Shown piece after piece: positions 24,109 through 32,341 of a stretch of 64,000 nucleotides of DNA. The notes under the pieces were generated by a model. That model was not told the DNA's origin and made no database searches. It worked only from the letters and a program-made list of their open reading frames with translations. Position 1 is the stretch's first letter; each line of letters begins with the position of its first letter. A program made the position numbers and the translations under genes. The stretch spans positions 1 through 64,000 of the forward strand of contig DAIRSE010000002.1 in the NCBI GenBank assembly GCA_036804525.1, in the 5' to 3' direction. Origin of the DNA: JBFLVT01 sp036804525. GTDB taxonomy: Bacteria > Bacillota > Desulfotomaculia > Desulfotomaculales > JASEER01.

Positions 24109-25980
24109 TTACAGTCTGATAATGGGCCGCTTGAAGATCTCCCAGTTGCCGGTGGCACGGTCGTACTTGCAGTTCACGAAGACTTCCCAGCTGTCATCCA
24201 GGCTCGGCTTGTCAGCGCGGAAGTAGTAGCCCGGCCAACGGGTCTCTTCGCGGAACAGGACGCTGCGGATGTGGGACTCGGCCTGCCAGGTTCTGTGGAT
24301 GTTCTCGTAGCAGCGCATGAGCTCGTGCAGGTCACGCGCGGCGAGCTTCTCGGAGTCTTCCTTCAGAAGGGTCAGGTACTCAAGGCCCTTCTCAAGCAGC
24401 GCCTTGCTGGTGGTGAAGTTGGAGGTGTAACCGCCGGCGTACTCGTCCATGATCTTCTGGAGACGGAACATGTACTGCTTCGGCAGGATGTAGTTCGGGT
24501 TGACTTCCGGAATGGTGCCGTAGCCGCTATACTCTTCGAAGAGCTTCAGCGGACGCAGGATGCGCTCCTTGATGGCCTCGACTTCAGCGGCGTCGATGTT
24601 CGGCAGTTCGGGGTTGTCAAGGACGTACTTGCAGATCCACTTGCCGGCGATACGGCCTTCCGCGTGGGAACCGGAGGAGAACTTGTGCGAGGAGGCGCCG
24701 GAAGCGTCACCGGCAGCGAACAAGCCCTTCACGGTGGTCATGCAGGCGTAGCCCCAGAAGTACTCAGCCGGAGCGATGTCGGGCGAACCGCTGACCCAGG
24801 CGCCGGAGGCACCGGAGTGCGAACCGATGAAGTACGGCTCAGCGGCAGCGATTTCGGAAGGCTTCACTTCGGGCTCGATGTTGCAGGCGGCCCACAGGAG
24901 AGCCTGGGCAATCGTCATGTCGAGGAAGTCTTCCCAAGCTTCGCTCTCGAGCTGCTTCATCTTCTTCTTGAAGGCCTTCTCGTCGCCTTCATACTTCGCA
25001 GCGAGTTTCTGGATAGCTTCAGCAGTCTGCATGTAGATCGGGCCCTTGCCGGCCGCGACGTCGATCATACCGAGCCAGTTACGCAGGTTGGCCGGCATCG
25101 GCTTCACGGAACCAAAGCGGCCCCACTTCTTGAGCTCTTCGGCGTTGGTCTGCATGTAGACGTCGCCGTTGGCGTTGGTGGCGGTGGACTTGAAGAGCAA
25201 GAACCAGGCGCCGACCGGACCGTAGGCGTCTTTGAAGCGGACCGGGATGAAGCGGACTTCCTGGCAGGTCATTTCAGCGCCGGCCTTGATGGTGAAGTAA
25301 GCGCTGGAACCGGTCGAGAACGGCGGGTACCAGGAACGGCCGAGACCTTCACCAGTGGACCGCGGACGGAACACGCCGACAGTACCGCCCATCGCGCAGA
25401 GGACGGCCTTCGCGCGGAAGACGTAGATCTTCTCTTCACGAGTGCTGAAACCGACAGCGCCCGCGATTCTGTCGCCATCGAGGAGCGGCTCGACGATGAA
25501 GACACGCTCGTAGATGTTTTCCTTGCCAAGAGCGTTCTTTGCAGCCTCAGCGACGATGATCTTGTAAGACTCGCCGTTGATCATCAGCTGCCAGCGGCCG
25601 CTCTCGCGGAGATAGGAGCCGTCTTCAGCCTTCCAGATCGGGAGGCCCCATTTTTCAAACAGGTGCACGGTGGAGTCAACATGACGGGCGATGTCGTACA
25701 CGAGGTCATCGCGGGCGATCCCCATCAAGTCGTTGCGGACGTATTCGACATAGTCCATCGGGGTATTCTGACCCTCAGCAATGCCGAGGTAGAGGTTAAT
25801 GGCGGAAAGGCCCATCGCCACGGCGCCACTTCTGTCCATGGCAGCCTTGTCAACAAGGGTGACCTTCAGGCCATGCTTCTTGGCCCAGTGGGCGGCTTCA
25901 ACGGCGGCGCCGCAAGCAGCCATACCACCACCGATGATGAGGACATCAGTAGTGACTTCTACAGTTTCAAAGTTCGGCAT
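24109..25980 (-). CDS. aprA: Adenylylsulfate (APS) reductase alpha subunit
   Basis: The 623-residue flavoprotein has the N-terminal FAD motif LIIGGGMAACGAAVEAA and the AprA signature segments FRPRSTGEGLGRSWYPPFSTG-type, CQEVRFIPVRFKDAYGP and FIGSHSGASGAWVSG, which include the Arg and His expected in the active site. Length fits AprA (about 610-660). With AprB it reduces adenylylsulfate to sulfite and AMP, the second step of dissimilatory sulfate reduction, in the cytoplasm. It lies 22 bp downstream of aprB with a GGAGGAGG-like ribosome site. Strong codon bias fits high expression. Confidence 0.97.
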   Translation of the reverse strand: MPNFETVEVTTDVLIIGGGMAACGAAVEAAHWAKKHGLKVTLVDKAAMDRSGAVAMGLSAINLYLGIAEGQNTPMDYVEYVRNDLMGIARDDLVYDIARHVDSTVHLFEKWGLPIWKAEDGSYLRESGRWQLMINGESYKIIVAEAAKNALGKENIYERVFIVEPLLDGDRIAGAVGFSTREEKIYVFRAKAVLCAMGGTVGVFRPRSTGEGLGRSWYPPFSTGSSAYFTIKAGAEMTCQEVRFIPVRFKDAYGPVGAWFLLFKSTATNANGDVYMQTNAEELKKWGRFGSVKPMPANLRNWLGMIDVAAGKGPIYMQTAEAIQKLAAKYEGDEKAFKKKMKQLESEAWEDFLDMTIAQALLWAACNIEPEVKPSEIAAAEPYFIGSHSGASGAWVSGSPDIAPAEYFWGYACMTTVKGLFAAGDASGASSHKFSSGSHAEGRIAGKWICKYVLDNPELPNIDAAEVEAIKERILRPLKLFEEYSGYGTIPEVNPNYILPKQYMFRLQKIMDEYAGGYTSNFTTSKALLEKGLEYLTLLKEDSEKLAARDLHELMRCYENIHRTWQAESHIRSVLFREETRWPGYYFRADKPSLDDSWEVFVNCKYDRATGNWEIFKRPIIRL

Positions 25981-26002
25981 TAAACTAAACCTCCTCCGTT
26001 AG

Positions 26003-26458
26003 TTATTTCAATTTGGGAACATCAACGCCCGTGCCGAGGAAGTCCAGGGAAGCGGGCTCAGTGTACAGGTAGGTCGGGTTGTTGATGTCGTCGACACCAG
26101 CGCCGAATCCGCCATCCGGAACAGCGGTACCTTCGTCGGTGGTCCGGATCGGGAACTTGAAGCGCTTCACGTTGCCGTTGCGGAACTTGACGGTCCACAT
26201 AATGTCCTTGGAACCTCTCAACGGCACGCAGCTGGCGCCCATCGGAACGAAGTCGGCATAGCCTCTCAGGTCGATGGCCTGCTGCGGGCAAATCTTAGCG
26301 CAGCAAAGGCATTCCCAGCACATGTCGTATTCCTGGTTGAAGGCCTTCATTCTTTCTTTGTCCAGCTTCATCAGGTCGTTCGGGCAGATGTACATGCAAG
26401 CAGTCTTGTCCTGCCCTTTGCAGCCGTCGCACTTTTCAGCAATTACAAATGCCGGCAT
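26003..26458 (-). CDS. aprB: Adenylylsulfate (APS) reductase beta subunit
   Basis: The 151-residue protein has two 4Fe-4S clusters (CDGCKGQDKTACMYICP and CWECLCCAKICP). A C-terminal extension of about 90 residues wraps AprA in known structures (IMWTVKFRNGNVKRFKFPIRT). It is the first gene of aprBA, with AGGAGGTTCG before the ATG. It delivers electrons to the FAD of AprA. It is preceded by a long structured leader. Confidence 0.97.
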   Translation of the reverse strand: MPAFVIAEKCDGCKGQDKTACMYICPNDLMKLDKERMKAFNQEYDMCWECLCCAKICPQQAIDLRGYADFVPMGASCVPLRGSKDIMWTVKFRNGNVKRFKFPIRTTDEGTAVPDGGFGAGVDDINNPTYLYTEPASLDFLGTGVDVPKLK

Positions 26459-26942
26459 TTACTCGAACCTCCTAATTTAAATTTTGTAGCTTGGAACCAC
26501 AAACGAGTCTTCAGTAGCTTCCGTTCCCGGTACCAAAACTGGCTTCCTCTACACCACTCCCTTCACAAGATGGGTTGTCAGTGGGTTTTGCTCCCCTCAC
26601 AGAGTAAGGAGAATATCTACCAATTCTCCTCAAACCGCAAAGACAGAACACCACTCACCTCTGTCTTTGCAGGGCTCACCAGTTAGTTAGATATTTAAGA
26701 CAAACCTAATGTGAAAAATTAAACTTGGTATCGCTGGGATACCTTCGACGTTTCTACCCGTTTTTCCTGCTCAGAATTTGCACCCATTTTTTACGTTTCG
26801 TTACTGGAGCTGGTGCGGTAACCTACCAATATCTGGCAAATAGGTTTTGTGAAGTTCAGCACATAAATTGTCTAAAAAAATCTCTGCCGGGCAGAGCAGT
26901 GTCCCTCAAAAAACCCAGGAACAAGGCTTGGACGTTTGTCAA
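26459..26942 (-). promoter_or_regulatory. Long structured leader/upstream region of aprBA
   Basis: No gene is supported in this stretch. On the minus strand, going toward aprB, there are: a terminator-like hairpin (CTCTGCC-CG-GGCAGAG then ATTTTTTTAG, 26874-26896); a stem AAAGACAGA/TCTGTCTTT (26639-26668) with a GT-rich loop; and a stem GGAGAAT/ATTCTCC (26608-26629) with loop TGGTAGAT. TTGACA at about 26937-26942 is a possible -35 box but lacks a good -10. The arrangement suggests transcript stabilisation or attenuation ahead of a highly expressed operon. Confidence 0.45.
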
Positions 26943-27152
26943 CTAGAATATATCACGATTGCTTAAGCGTGGCAAGTCCGAGATATGTGAAACTCTGGAA
27001 TATAAACATAGCATTTGCTCCCGTGATTTTGGGGTAAATATAAACCACAGGAAAAGTTTATGCTCGCAGATCCAAAGATTATGACGGGATTTTCGAGCAA
27101 GGATATGTCTTTGGCCGGACCGAATGTTCCTTGTGTGAAAACGCACATGCCA

Positions 27153-27161
27153 TGGTATAAT
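27153..27161 (+). promoter_or_regulatory. Extended -10 promoter
   Basis: TGG-TATAAT is a consensus -10 with a TG extension. A -35-like TTGTGT lies about 19 bp upstream. It would start the structured RNA region at 27167 and possibly the YlbF gene. Confidence 0.55.
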
Positions 27162-27166
27162 ACGGG

Positions 27167-27345
27167 GGATTGGAACTTTCCGCTCCAATCCGGCATCTGG
27201 CGCTTAGTTGTTTGGACTTCCCGGCACTCAACCAAGAGTGTTAAGGGCTGCTAGATCTAACCCTGTTAGCACTTAAAGACCGATAGTTCGCCCTAATGTA
27301 ATGATTCTTCGAGTTGCGTGCCGGGCCGTTCGGGAACTGCGATTT
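27167..27345 (+). ncRNA. Candidate structured RNA (6S-like shape possible)
   Basis: Right after the -10 box is a hairpin GGATTGGA/TCCAATCC. A long-range stem CCCGGCAC-CAAC / GTTG-GTGCCGGG (27220-27233 with 27313-27325) then encloses an inner hairpin region near AGTGTTAAGG/CCCTGTTAGCACT. No ORF lies here. An elongated rod with a central open region recalls 6S RNA, but the sequence signature could not be verified, and it may instead be the leader of the gene at 27500. Confidence 0.35.
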
Positions 27346-27499
27346 TATCCTGGCGGATTGAGCAGTAGTAAGCAGTAGGACTGGTAGGAATTCCCGTGCG
27401 GGAATTCCATTCGGAAATTCCATTATTTAAGTTTTTAAAAACGGAGTAATGGGCTGGTAAGCGTCTACCAAATATTCAAACGTATTGGAGGTATATTAC

Positions 27500-27865
27500 G
27501 TGTCTCAAATTTCCGTCGCCCCTGCCATCATAGAAAAAGCTACAGAACTGGGAAAGGCCCTGGTTGAATCCGAACAGTTTCGAAATGTGAGGGAGAAGCA
27601 AGACAAGGCTTTTAACAACATGATATCCCTGGAGTTGCTGCAGAAGTATGAAGCAACGAAAAAGGCCTATGCCATTAAGGCGGAAAAAGGGGAGCTTACC
27701 GAAGACGAGATTAAAAGCCTGGAAACGCTGGAGCTGGAGATTCACAAGAACCGCCTGTGCAGGGAATTAATCGAAGCCCGTGCTGCTTATCAGGCAATGC
27801 TGAACGAGGTCATGACGACCATTCTGAGGGTACAGAAAGAAGCCATGGATAAGATCGAATCATAG
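27500..27865 (+). CDS. YlbF/YmcA-family protein
   Basis: GTG at 27500 follows TTGGAGGTA, giving 121 residues. The product is almost entirely helical and charged, and has the Com_YlbF (PF06133) pattern: an N-terminal AxELGKALVESEQF helix, central long helices, and a C-terminal EVMTTILRVQKEAM helix. In Bacillus, YlbF and YmcA affect RNase Y activity, competence and sporulation. A terminator palindrome follows at 28018-28045. Confidence 0.75.
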   Translation: MSQISVAPAIIEKATELGKALVESEQFRNVREKQDKAFNNMISLELLQKYEATKKAYAIKAEKGELTEDEIKSLETLELEIHKNRLCRELIEARAAYQAMLNEVMTTILRVQKEAMDKIES

Positions 27866-28017
27866 GTTCGATCTCATCCGGTCGCAGACTGTTGCATATA
27901 GGATTTGAAAGGAGTCGCGTTCGGGAATTCTGGAACTATTTCGACGGGAGTTCCAAGTTTGATCTTGTCCGTACCAGGACTGGCACCAGGCAAGAAACGC
28001 TGAGACATCTTAAAGGG

Positions 28018-28045
28018 ATTCGGCTTGCCCGAATCCCTTCTTCTT
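28018..28045. terminator. Palindromic terminator between ylbF-like gene and lgt
   Basis: AAGGGATTCGG-CTTGC-CCGAATCCCTT is followed on the plus strand by CTTCTTGTTTTC. The two flanking genes converge on it. The stem belongs to the GGATTCGG/CCGAATCC hairpin family seen at several other intergenic places here. Confidence 0.65.
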
Positions 28046-28064
28046 GTTTTCTACGACTTACGAC

Positions 28065-28808
28065 TTACGTCCTCGTGGCGGTCGCTTTTCGACTGAGAAG
28101 TCGAAGGGCAATGACTGCCACGAGCATAACGGCCAGGCTGCCGAGCTGGCCCACTGTCAGCCCGTCAACACCAGCCGGGGACTCCCGCCAGAAATCGATG
28201 ATGAATCGGTAAGCGCCATACAGAAAAAGATACAGCCACATCAGGTAACCATCAAAGGGCTTGCGTTTGCGGAGGAACCACAGGGTGAGGAAAATGACCG
28301 CCCCGAAGCCCACCGAGTACAGTTGGGTCGGGTGGCGGGCAATGTGGTCAAAAGGAAAGGCCACCGCCCATGGCAGGTCAGTGGGGCGACCGTAACAACA
28401 TCCATTCAGAAAGCAGCCGATACGCCCAAATGGATAGCCTGCCGCCACGCCCAGGGCCAGCAAGTCGCCAAGGCCGTACACGGACAGCCTCCTTCGCCGC
28501 GCGAACCAGATAAAGACGATCAGGCAGAGCCCCAGGGCTCCGTAAAAAGAAAGACCGCCTTCCCAGACACGAAACACATCCAGCGGGCTTATAATCTCTT
28601 GCGGCTCAATCAGCACGTAAAGGAGACGGCTGCCTACAACACCGGCAATGATAAGGTAGATGGCGAGATCCAACAAGGTATCCACATTCCAGCCCAAGCG
28701 CCTGCCTTCGCGGGCAACGACCCAGGTACCTACGGCAACGCCTATGGCCAGCATAAGCCCGTAGCTATGAACAGGCCAAGGCCCCAGATGAAAAAGAATG
28801 GGCAGCAT
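28065..28808 (-). CDS. lgt: Prolipoprotein diacylglyceryl transferase
   Basis: The 247-residue protein has about seven membrane helices and the Lgt signature GRIGCFLNGCCYGRPT (about residues 124-139), including the conserved Arg, plus the N-terminal HSYG motif. It transfers diacylglycerol to lipobox cysteines in the membrane. AAGGAGCG precedes the ATG. It is last in a run of molybdenum-cofactor genes, 21 bp after mogA, and probably cotranscribed without functional relation. Confidence 0.93.
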   Translation of the reverse strand: MLPILFHLGPWPVHSYGLMLAIGVAVGTWVVAREGRRLGWNVDTLLDLAIYLIIAGVVGSRLLYVLIEPQEIISPLDVFRVWEGGLSFYGALGLCLIVFIWFARRRRLSVYGLGDLLALGVAAGYPFGRIGCFLNGCCYGRPTDLPWAVAFPFDHIARHPTQLYSVGFGAVIFLTLWFLRKRKPFDGYLMWLYLFLYGAYRFIIDFWRESPAGVDGLTVGQLGSLAVMLVAVIALRLLSRKATATRT

Positions 28809-28829
28809 GTATACGCTCCTTTATTAATT

Positions 28830-29324
28830 TTATTCCTTTTGGGCGCATTCATGGGCGTGGCCCGTCAGCATGTCGAGGCCGTGCGGCAGGGCCGGCAAGA
28901 TCACTGCCAGGCACTCCTTTACCGCTTTCGGGCTTCCTGGCAGGTTCACGATTAAGGTGTGCTTGCGGATCCCGGCGACACCCCTGCTCAGGTAGGCACG
29001 CGGGGTAATCTTGGCGCTTTCGGCGCGTATGGCTTCAGGAAGTCCTGGAACAAGCCGCTCTATAACCTCCAGGGTGGCCTCCGGCGTGTTGTCACGCTCA
29101 CCAAAGCCCGTTCCCCCCGTGGTCAGCACCAGGTGCAGCTTCCTCCGGTCACAGAGTTCGATCAGGGTATCCACGATCCCGGAGAAATCGTCGCTGATCA
29201 GCCTGGTCTCAGCCACCTCCCAGCCTTGCGCCGACACCATTTCGGCAAGCACGCGGCCGCTCTCGTCAACCCTTTCCCCACGCGAACCCTTGTCGCTGAT
29301 GGTTACGATCCCTACACTATACAT
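28830..29324 (-). CDS. mogA: MogA/MoaB-family molybdopterin adenylyltransferase
   Basis: The 164-residue product has the MoCF_biosynth fold with the substrate-binding LTTGGTGFGERDNTPEAT motif (about residues 68-85) and NLPGSPKAVKE near the C-terminus. It adenylates molybdopterin before Mo insertion. It overlaps the MOSC gene by 8 nt, lying in the middle of the cofactor operon. MogA versus MoaB cannot be separated safely by eye. Confidence 0.88.
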   Translation of the reverse strand: MYSVGIVTISDKGSRGERVDESGRVLAEMVSAQGWEVAETRLISDDFSGIVDTLIELCDRRKLHLVLTTGGTGFGERDNTPEATLEVIERLVPGLPEAIRAESAKITPRAYLSRGVAGIRKHTLIVNLPGSPKAVKECLAVILPALPHGLDMLTGHAHECAQKE

Positions 29325-29760
29325 CGGTTACAACCTCCACAGCGTCTCCCACCTTGACTTTGCCCGGTTTAACGACCTTGATAAAGATCCCTTCGCGGGG
29401 CATTACACAGTCACCGACCTGCTGAAAGATGGCGCACCCCTTATGGCACTGCTTACCGATCTGCGTTACCTCGCCGACCACCTCGGGACCGATGCGCAGC
29501 CTCGTCCCCACCGGCAACGAAGATAACTCCATCCCTTCAATGGTGAGGTTTTCGGCAAAGTCACCGAACTGGACGTCCAGCCCCTTGGCCCGCATCTTGG
29601 CGATGCTGTCGGTCGAAAGCAAGCTTACCTGGCGGTGCCACGGCCCGGCATGGGCATCCCCCACGACCCCGTGTCCCACCTCAAGGTAGGCTTCGCCAAC
29701 GTTGGTCTTCTTGACTCCCTTTGTCTCGCTGGTACAGACAGCTACAACACGTCCGCCCAT
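29317..29760 (-). CDS. MOSC-domain protein
   Basis: The 147-residue protein is a single MOSC domain with GVVGDAHAG, a QVSLLS segment and the conserved Cys region (QIGKQCHKGCAIFQQVGDCVMP). MOSC proteins bind or transfer sulfur on molybdenum cofactor. It overlaps moaC by 19 nt and mogA by 8 nt, with GGAGGGGG before its ATG. The stand-alone type of about 150 residues is typical of anaerobic Firmicutes and commonly lies with moaC and mogA. Confidence 0.88.
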   Translation of the reverse strand: MGGRVVAVCTSETKGVKKTNVGEAYLEVGHGVVGDAHAGPWHRQVSLLSTDSIAKMRAKGLDVQFGDFAENLTIEGMELSSLPVGTRLRIGPEVVGEVTQIGKQCHKGCAIFQQVGDCVMPREGIFIKVVKPGKVKVGDAVEVVTDV

Positions 29761-30245
29761 GTTTCTTCCCCCTCCCGCTTAAAAACGCCGCTCTTGCCTC
29801 CCGACTTACTTACCAATCTTACTGCCCCGATAACCATGTGCTTATCAATGGCCTTGCACATATCGTAAACGGTCAGGGCAGCCACGCATACCGCTGTTAA
29901 GGCCTCCATCTCCACACCCGTTTGACCCGCCACCCTGGCCCGTCCTTCTATCTCCAGCCGGCCCTCTTCTTCCCGGGGATGAAAATCTACCTCCACTGCC
30001 GTCAGGTTGAGGGGATGACAGAGAGGAATCAGTCTGGCTGCTTCCTTGGCGGCCATAATGCCGGCCACCCGTGCCACGGCAAGCACTTCCCCCTTGGCGA
30101 TCTGGTGCCGGAGAATACGGCGCAAGGTTTCGACATTCATTTTCACTTCGCCACGGGCCACTGCCTCACGATAGGTCACATCCTTGGCGCTGACGTCAAC
30201 CATTTTAGCTTTTCCGCGTTCATCAAGGTGGGTAAATTCAGCCAC
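29742..30245 (-). CDS. moaC: Cyclic pyranopterin monophosphate synthase MoaC
   Basis: GTG at 30245 after GGGAGGA gives 167 residues, the normal MoaC length; longer starts would run inside the upstream gene. Landmarks are FTHLDERGKAKMVDVS at the N-terminus, the LIPLCHPL active-site segment (about residue 71) and GVEMEALTAVCVAALTVYDMC-type sequence with KAIDK following. It converts the MoaA product to cPMP. Confidence 0.93.
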   Translation of the reverse strand: MAEFTHLDERGKAKMVDVSAKDVTYREAVARGEVKMNVETLRRILRHQIAKGEVLAVARVAGIMAAKEAARLIPLCHPLNLTAVEVDFHPREEEGRLEIEGRARVAGQTGVEMEALTAVCVAALTVYDMCKAIDKHMVIGAVRLVSKSGGKSGVFKREGEETWADVL

Positions 30246-30249
30246 CGCC

Positions 30250-32172
30250 CTATTCCTCCCACATAATCCTGCCGCAGTCGCGCAGGTCATAACCACCCAG
30301 GCGCTCAACAGCAGCCCGGAAACCGGGATCATTAATAACGGCCATTACCCTTTGTACATAGGGCGTCTCCCAAAATTCACGGAGGGTCAAGAGATCATAG
30401 CGTTCTTCGGCTACCGGCACGAAGTCAAGCCCCAGTGACTCTGCCGCTGCCCGGATACCCAGACCGCAGTCCGCCGTCCCGCCGGCCACAGCAGCAGCGA
30501 CGGCCATATGGGTGTATTCTTCACGGTCGTATCCGTTGACCTGCTGGGGCTTCAGGCCTACCCGCTTCAGGTGGTAATCAGTAAGGACTCTGGTCCCGGC
30601 CCCTCTCTGCCTGTTTACAAAACGCACATCCTCACGCCCGAGGTCGCTGAAGTCCCTGATCTTTTTCGGATTGCCCGGGGCGACAATGAAGCCCTGTTCC
30701 CGCCAGGCCAGATTGACCAGGATACCGCCCCGGCCGCCAAGGAGACGCTTGACAAAAGCAACGTTATATTCACCGCTGTCTTCGTCTAAAAGGTGCGTCC
30801 CGGCCAGGTGAGCCTCTCCCCGTTTCAGGGCGTTGATGCCCCCCAGGCTCCCGACGTGCGCCGAAGAGAGGCTGGCTTCGGGGAACCTGATCTTGATGTA
30901 GTTGGCGATCACATCCAGGGCGATGTCATGGCTGCCGATGACCACCGTGGTGTTTTCTATTTCATGCGCCGGCCGCAGGAGTTCCACTTTAACCTCGCTC
31001 CCCGCCTCGTATCCCTCGTTGAGCCGGGGGACACGCAAAATACCGTCGGCACGGATCAGGGTGAGGATCAGGCCCGCGCCCCGGCCCAGGGGGGTTGCCA
31101 CCGTTCGCTCGCCGACGCGGCCTAGCTTGACACGCACAAACTCTTCAACCCCCATCGGGGACACCACGCGGCGGGAAAGGACGGCGTCCACCTGATCCCG
31201 CCCGGGAACCGCGCGTCCGAGTTTCGCGTAAATCACCGGCCTGGCAAACAGCTCGAAAGTTAAGGCCGCCGAAACCGGATACCCGGGGATCCCGAAGACC
31301 GGCTTGCCCCTGATCGTGCCCAGAATCACCGGTTTTCCCGGTTTAATCGCAACCCCGTGCACCACGACCTTGCCGAGCTCGCCGATCAGCGACGCGCTGA
31401 AATCCTCGCGGCCTGCAGAAGCCCCGGCGTTGATAACCACGAGGTCGCTGTCCTCAACCGCTTTTTCCAGGGCCTCCCGCAACTCTGCGTAATTATCGGG
31501 AACGATCGGGTGTCGCCTGAAGTCCGCGCCCCATTCCCGGGCCATCGCCCCAAGGACGCCGCTGTTATACTCCACGATGTCTCCCGGGCGCAGTTCGCCT
31601 CCCGCCTCCACGACCTCAGTCCCCGTCGGGATGACGGTTAACAGCGGGCGGGGGTGCACGGCCACCTCGGTTACCCCGCCGGCAAGCAGCCCGCCGATGT
31701 CGACAGGACGTATAACGTGGTTGGCCGGGATGATCATTTCGGTGGCGACGATGTCTTCCCCGATCGGGCGCACGTGCTGCCAGGGGAAAGCAGGGGCGAT
31801 GATTTCCACGACGTCTTCGCTGACGTAATGAACGTCTTCAATCATAATTACGGCATCACAGTCTCCGGGAAGAGGATCCCCCGTGTCAACGACGAAAGCC
31901 TGTTCCCCCACCTTCAGCCGCAGCGGGGTCTTGTCGCCGGCCCCAAAAGTGTCACGGGCCCTTACGGCCAGCCCGTCCATAGCCGAGGCGTTAAAATGCG
32001 GGGAAGAAACCCTGGCGAAGACCGGCTGGGCGCTGACCCGCCCTACCGCGTCCCGGGTCTTCACCACTTCCGGCCGCCCGGGCACCAGGGCTCCTTCCGC
32101 GCGCAGGAATTCCAGGTATCGCTGCAGGGCATCTTCCCAGGGCGTCTCGGATAGGTACACGTTTCGTTTCAA
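30250..32172 (-). CDS. moeA: MoeA fused to a periplasmic-binding-protein-like domain
   Basis: TTG at 32172 follows AAGGAGAG and gives 640 residues. Residues about 1-405 are a molybdopterin molybdotransferase (MoeA; FNASAMDGLAVRARD, DTGDPLPGDCDAVI, KPGKPVILG, GIPGYPVSA). Residues about 420-640 are a PBP-like domain (GSHDIALDVI, SLGGINALKRGEAHLAGTHL, RGAGTRVLTDY), of the kind that binds molybdate or tungstate. This MoeA-PBP fusion is common in anaerobic Firmicutes and probably brings metal recognition to the insertion enzyme. Its stop lies 5 bp before moaC. Confidence 0.9.
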   Translation of the reverse strand: MKRNVYLSETPWEDALQRYLEFLRAEGALVPGRPEVVKTRDAVGRVSAQPVFARVSSPHFNASAMDGLAVRARDTFGAGDKTPLRLKVGEQAFVVDTGDPLPGDCDAVIMIEDVHYVSEDVVEIIAPAFPWQHVRPIGEDIVATEMIIPANHVIRPVDIGGLLAGGVTEVAVHPRPLLTVIPTGTEVVEAGGELRPGDIVEYNSGVLGAMAREWGADFRRHPIVPDNYAELREALEKAVEDSDLVVINAGASAGREDFSASLIGELGKVVVHGVAIKPGKPVILGTIRGKPVFGIPGYPVSAALTFELFARPVIYAKLGRAVPGRDQVDAVLSRRVVSPMGVEEFVRVKLGRVGERTVATPLGRGAGLILTLIRADGILRVPRLNEGYEAGSEVKVELLRPAHEIENTTVVIGSHDIALDVIANYIKIRFPEASLSSAHVGSLGGINALKRGEAHLAGTHLLDEDSGEYNVAFVKRLLGGRGGILVNLAWREQGFIVAPGNPKKIRDFSDLGREDVRFVNRQRGAGTRVLTDYHLKRVGLKPQQVNGYDREEYTHMAVAAAVAGGTADCGLGIRAAAESLGLDFVPVAEERYDLLTLREFWETPYVQRVMAVINDPGFRAAVERLGGYDLRDCGRIMWEE

Positions 32173-32341
32173 AGTTAGACTCTCCTTAATAGCTAAGCTA
32201 GTGAAATATGGAAACGTTGGCGTAGGCACTAAGCGCTAAGCACTCGGCACTCGGAATTATAGAGTGGATTCGGCAGAGCAGAATCCTTTCCTTTGATTCA
32301 TATAGCTTAATACATAGTGCTTAATGCAGAGGTGATCTTGC
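32173..32341. repeat. Heptamer-repeat block with GGATTCGG hairpin
   Basis: Between the two moeA genes lie degenerate units of the type ACTAAGCGCTAAGCACTCGG and GGATTCGGCAGAGCAGAATCC. The same mixture of GCTTAGTGC-like heptamers and a GATTCGGC hairpin recurs in other gaps. Confidence 0.55.

Noticed and set aside
24271..25983. 570-codon open frame antisense to aprA
   Set aside because: It lies fully opposite a certain gene; the long frame is a by-product of strong codon bias, and the product has no recognisable domain.
28044..28955. 303-codon frame opposite lgt and mogA
   Set aside because: Spans two real genes on the other strand with different families; shadow.
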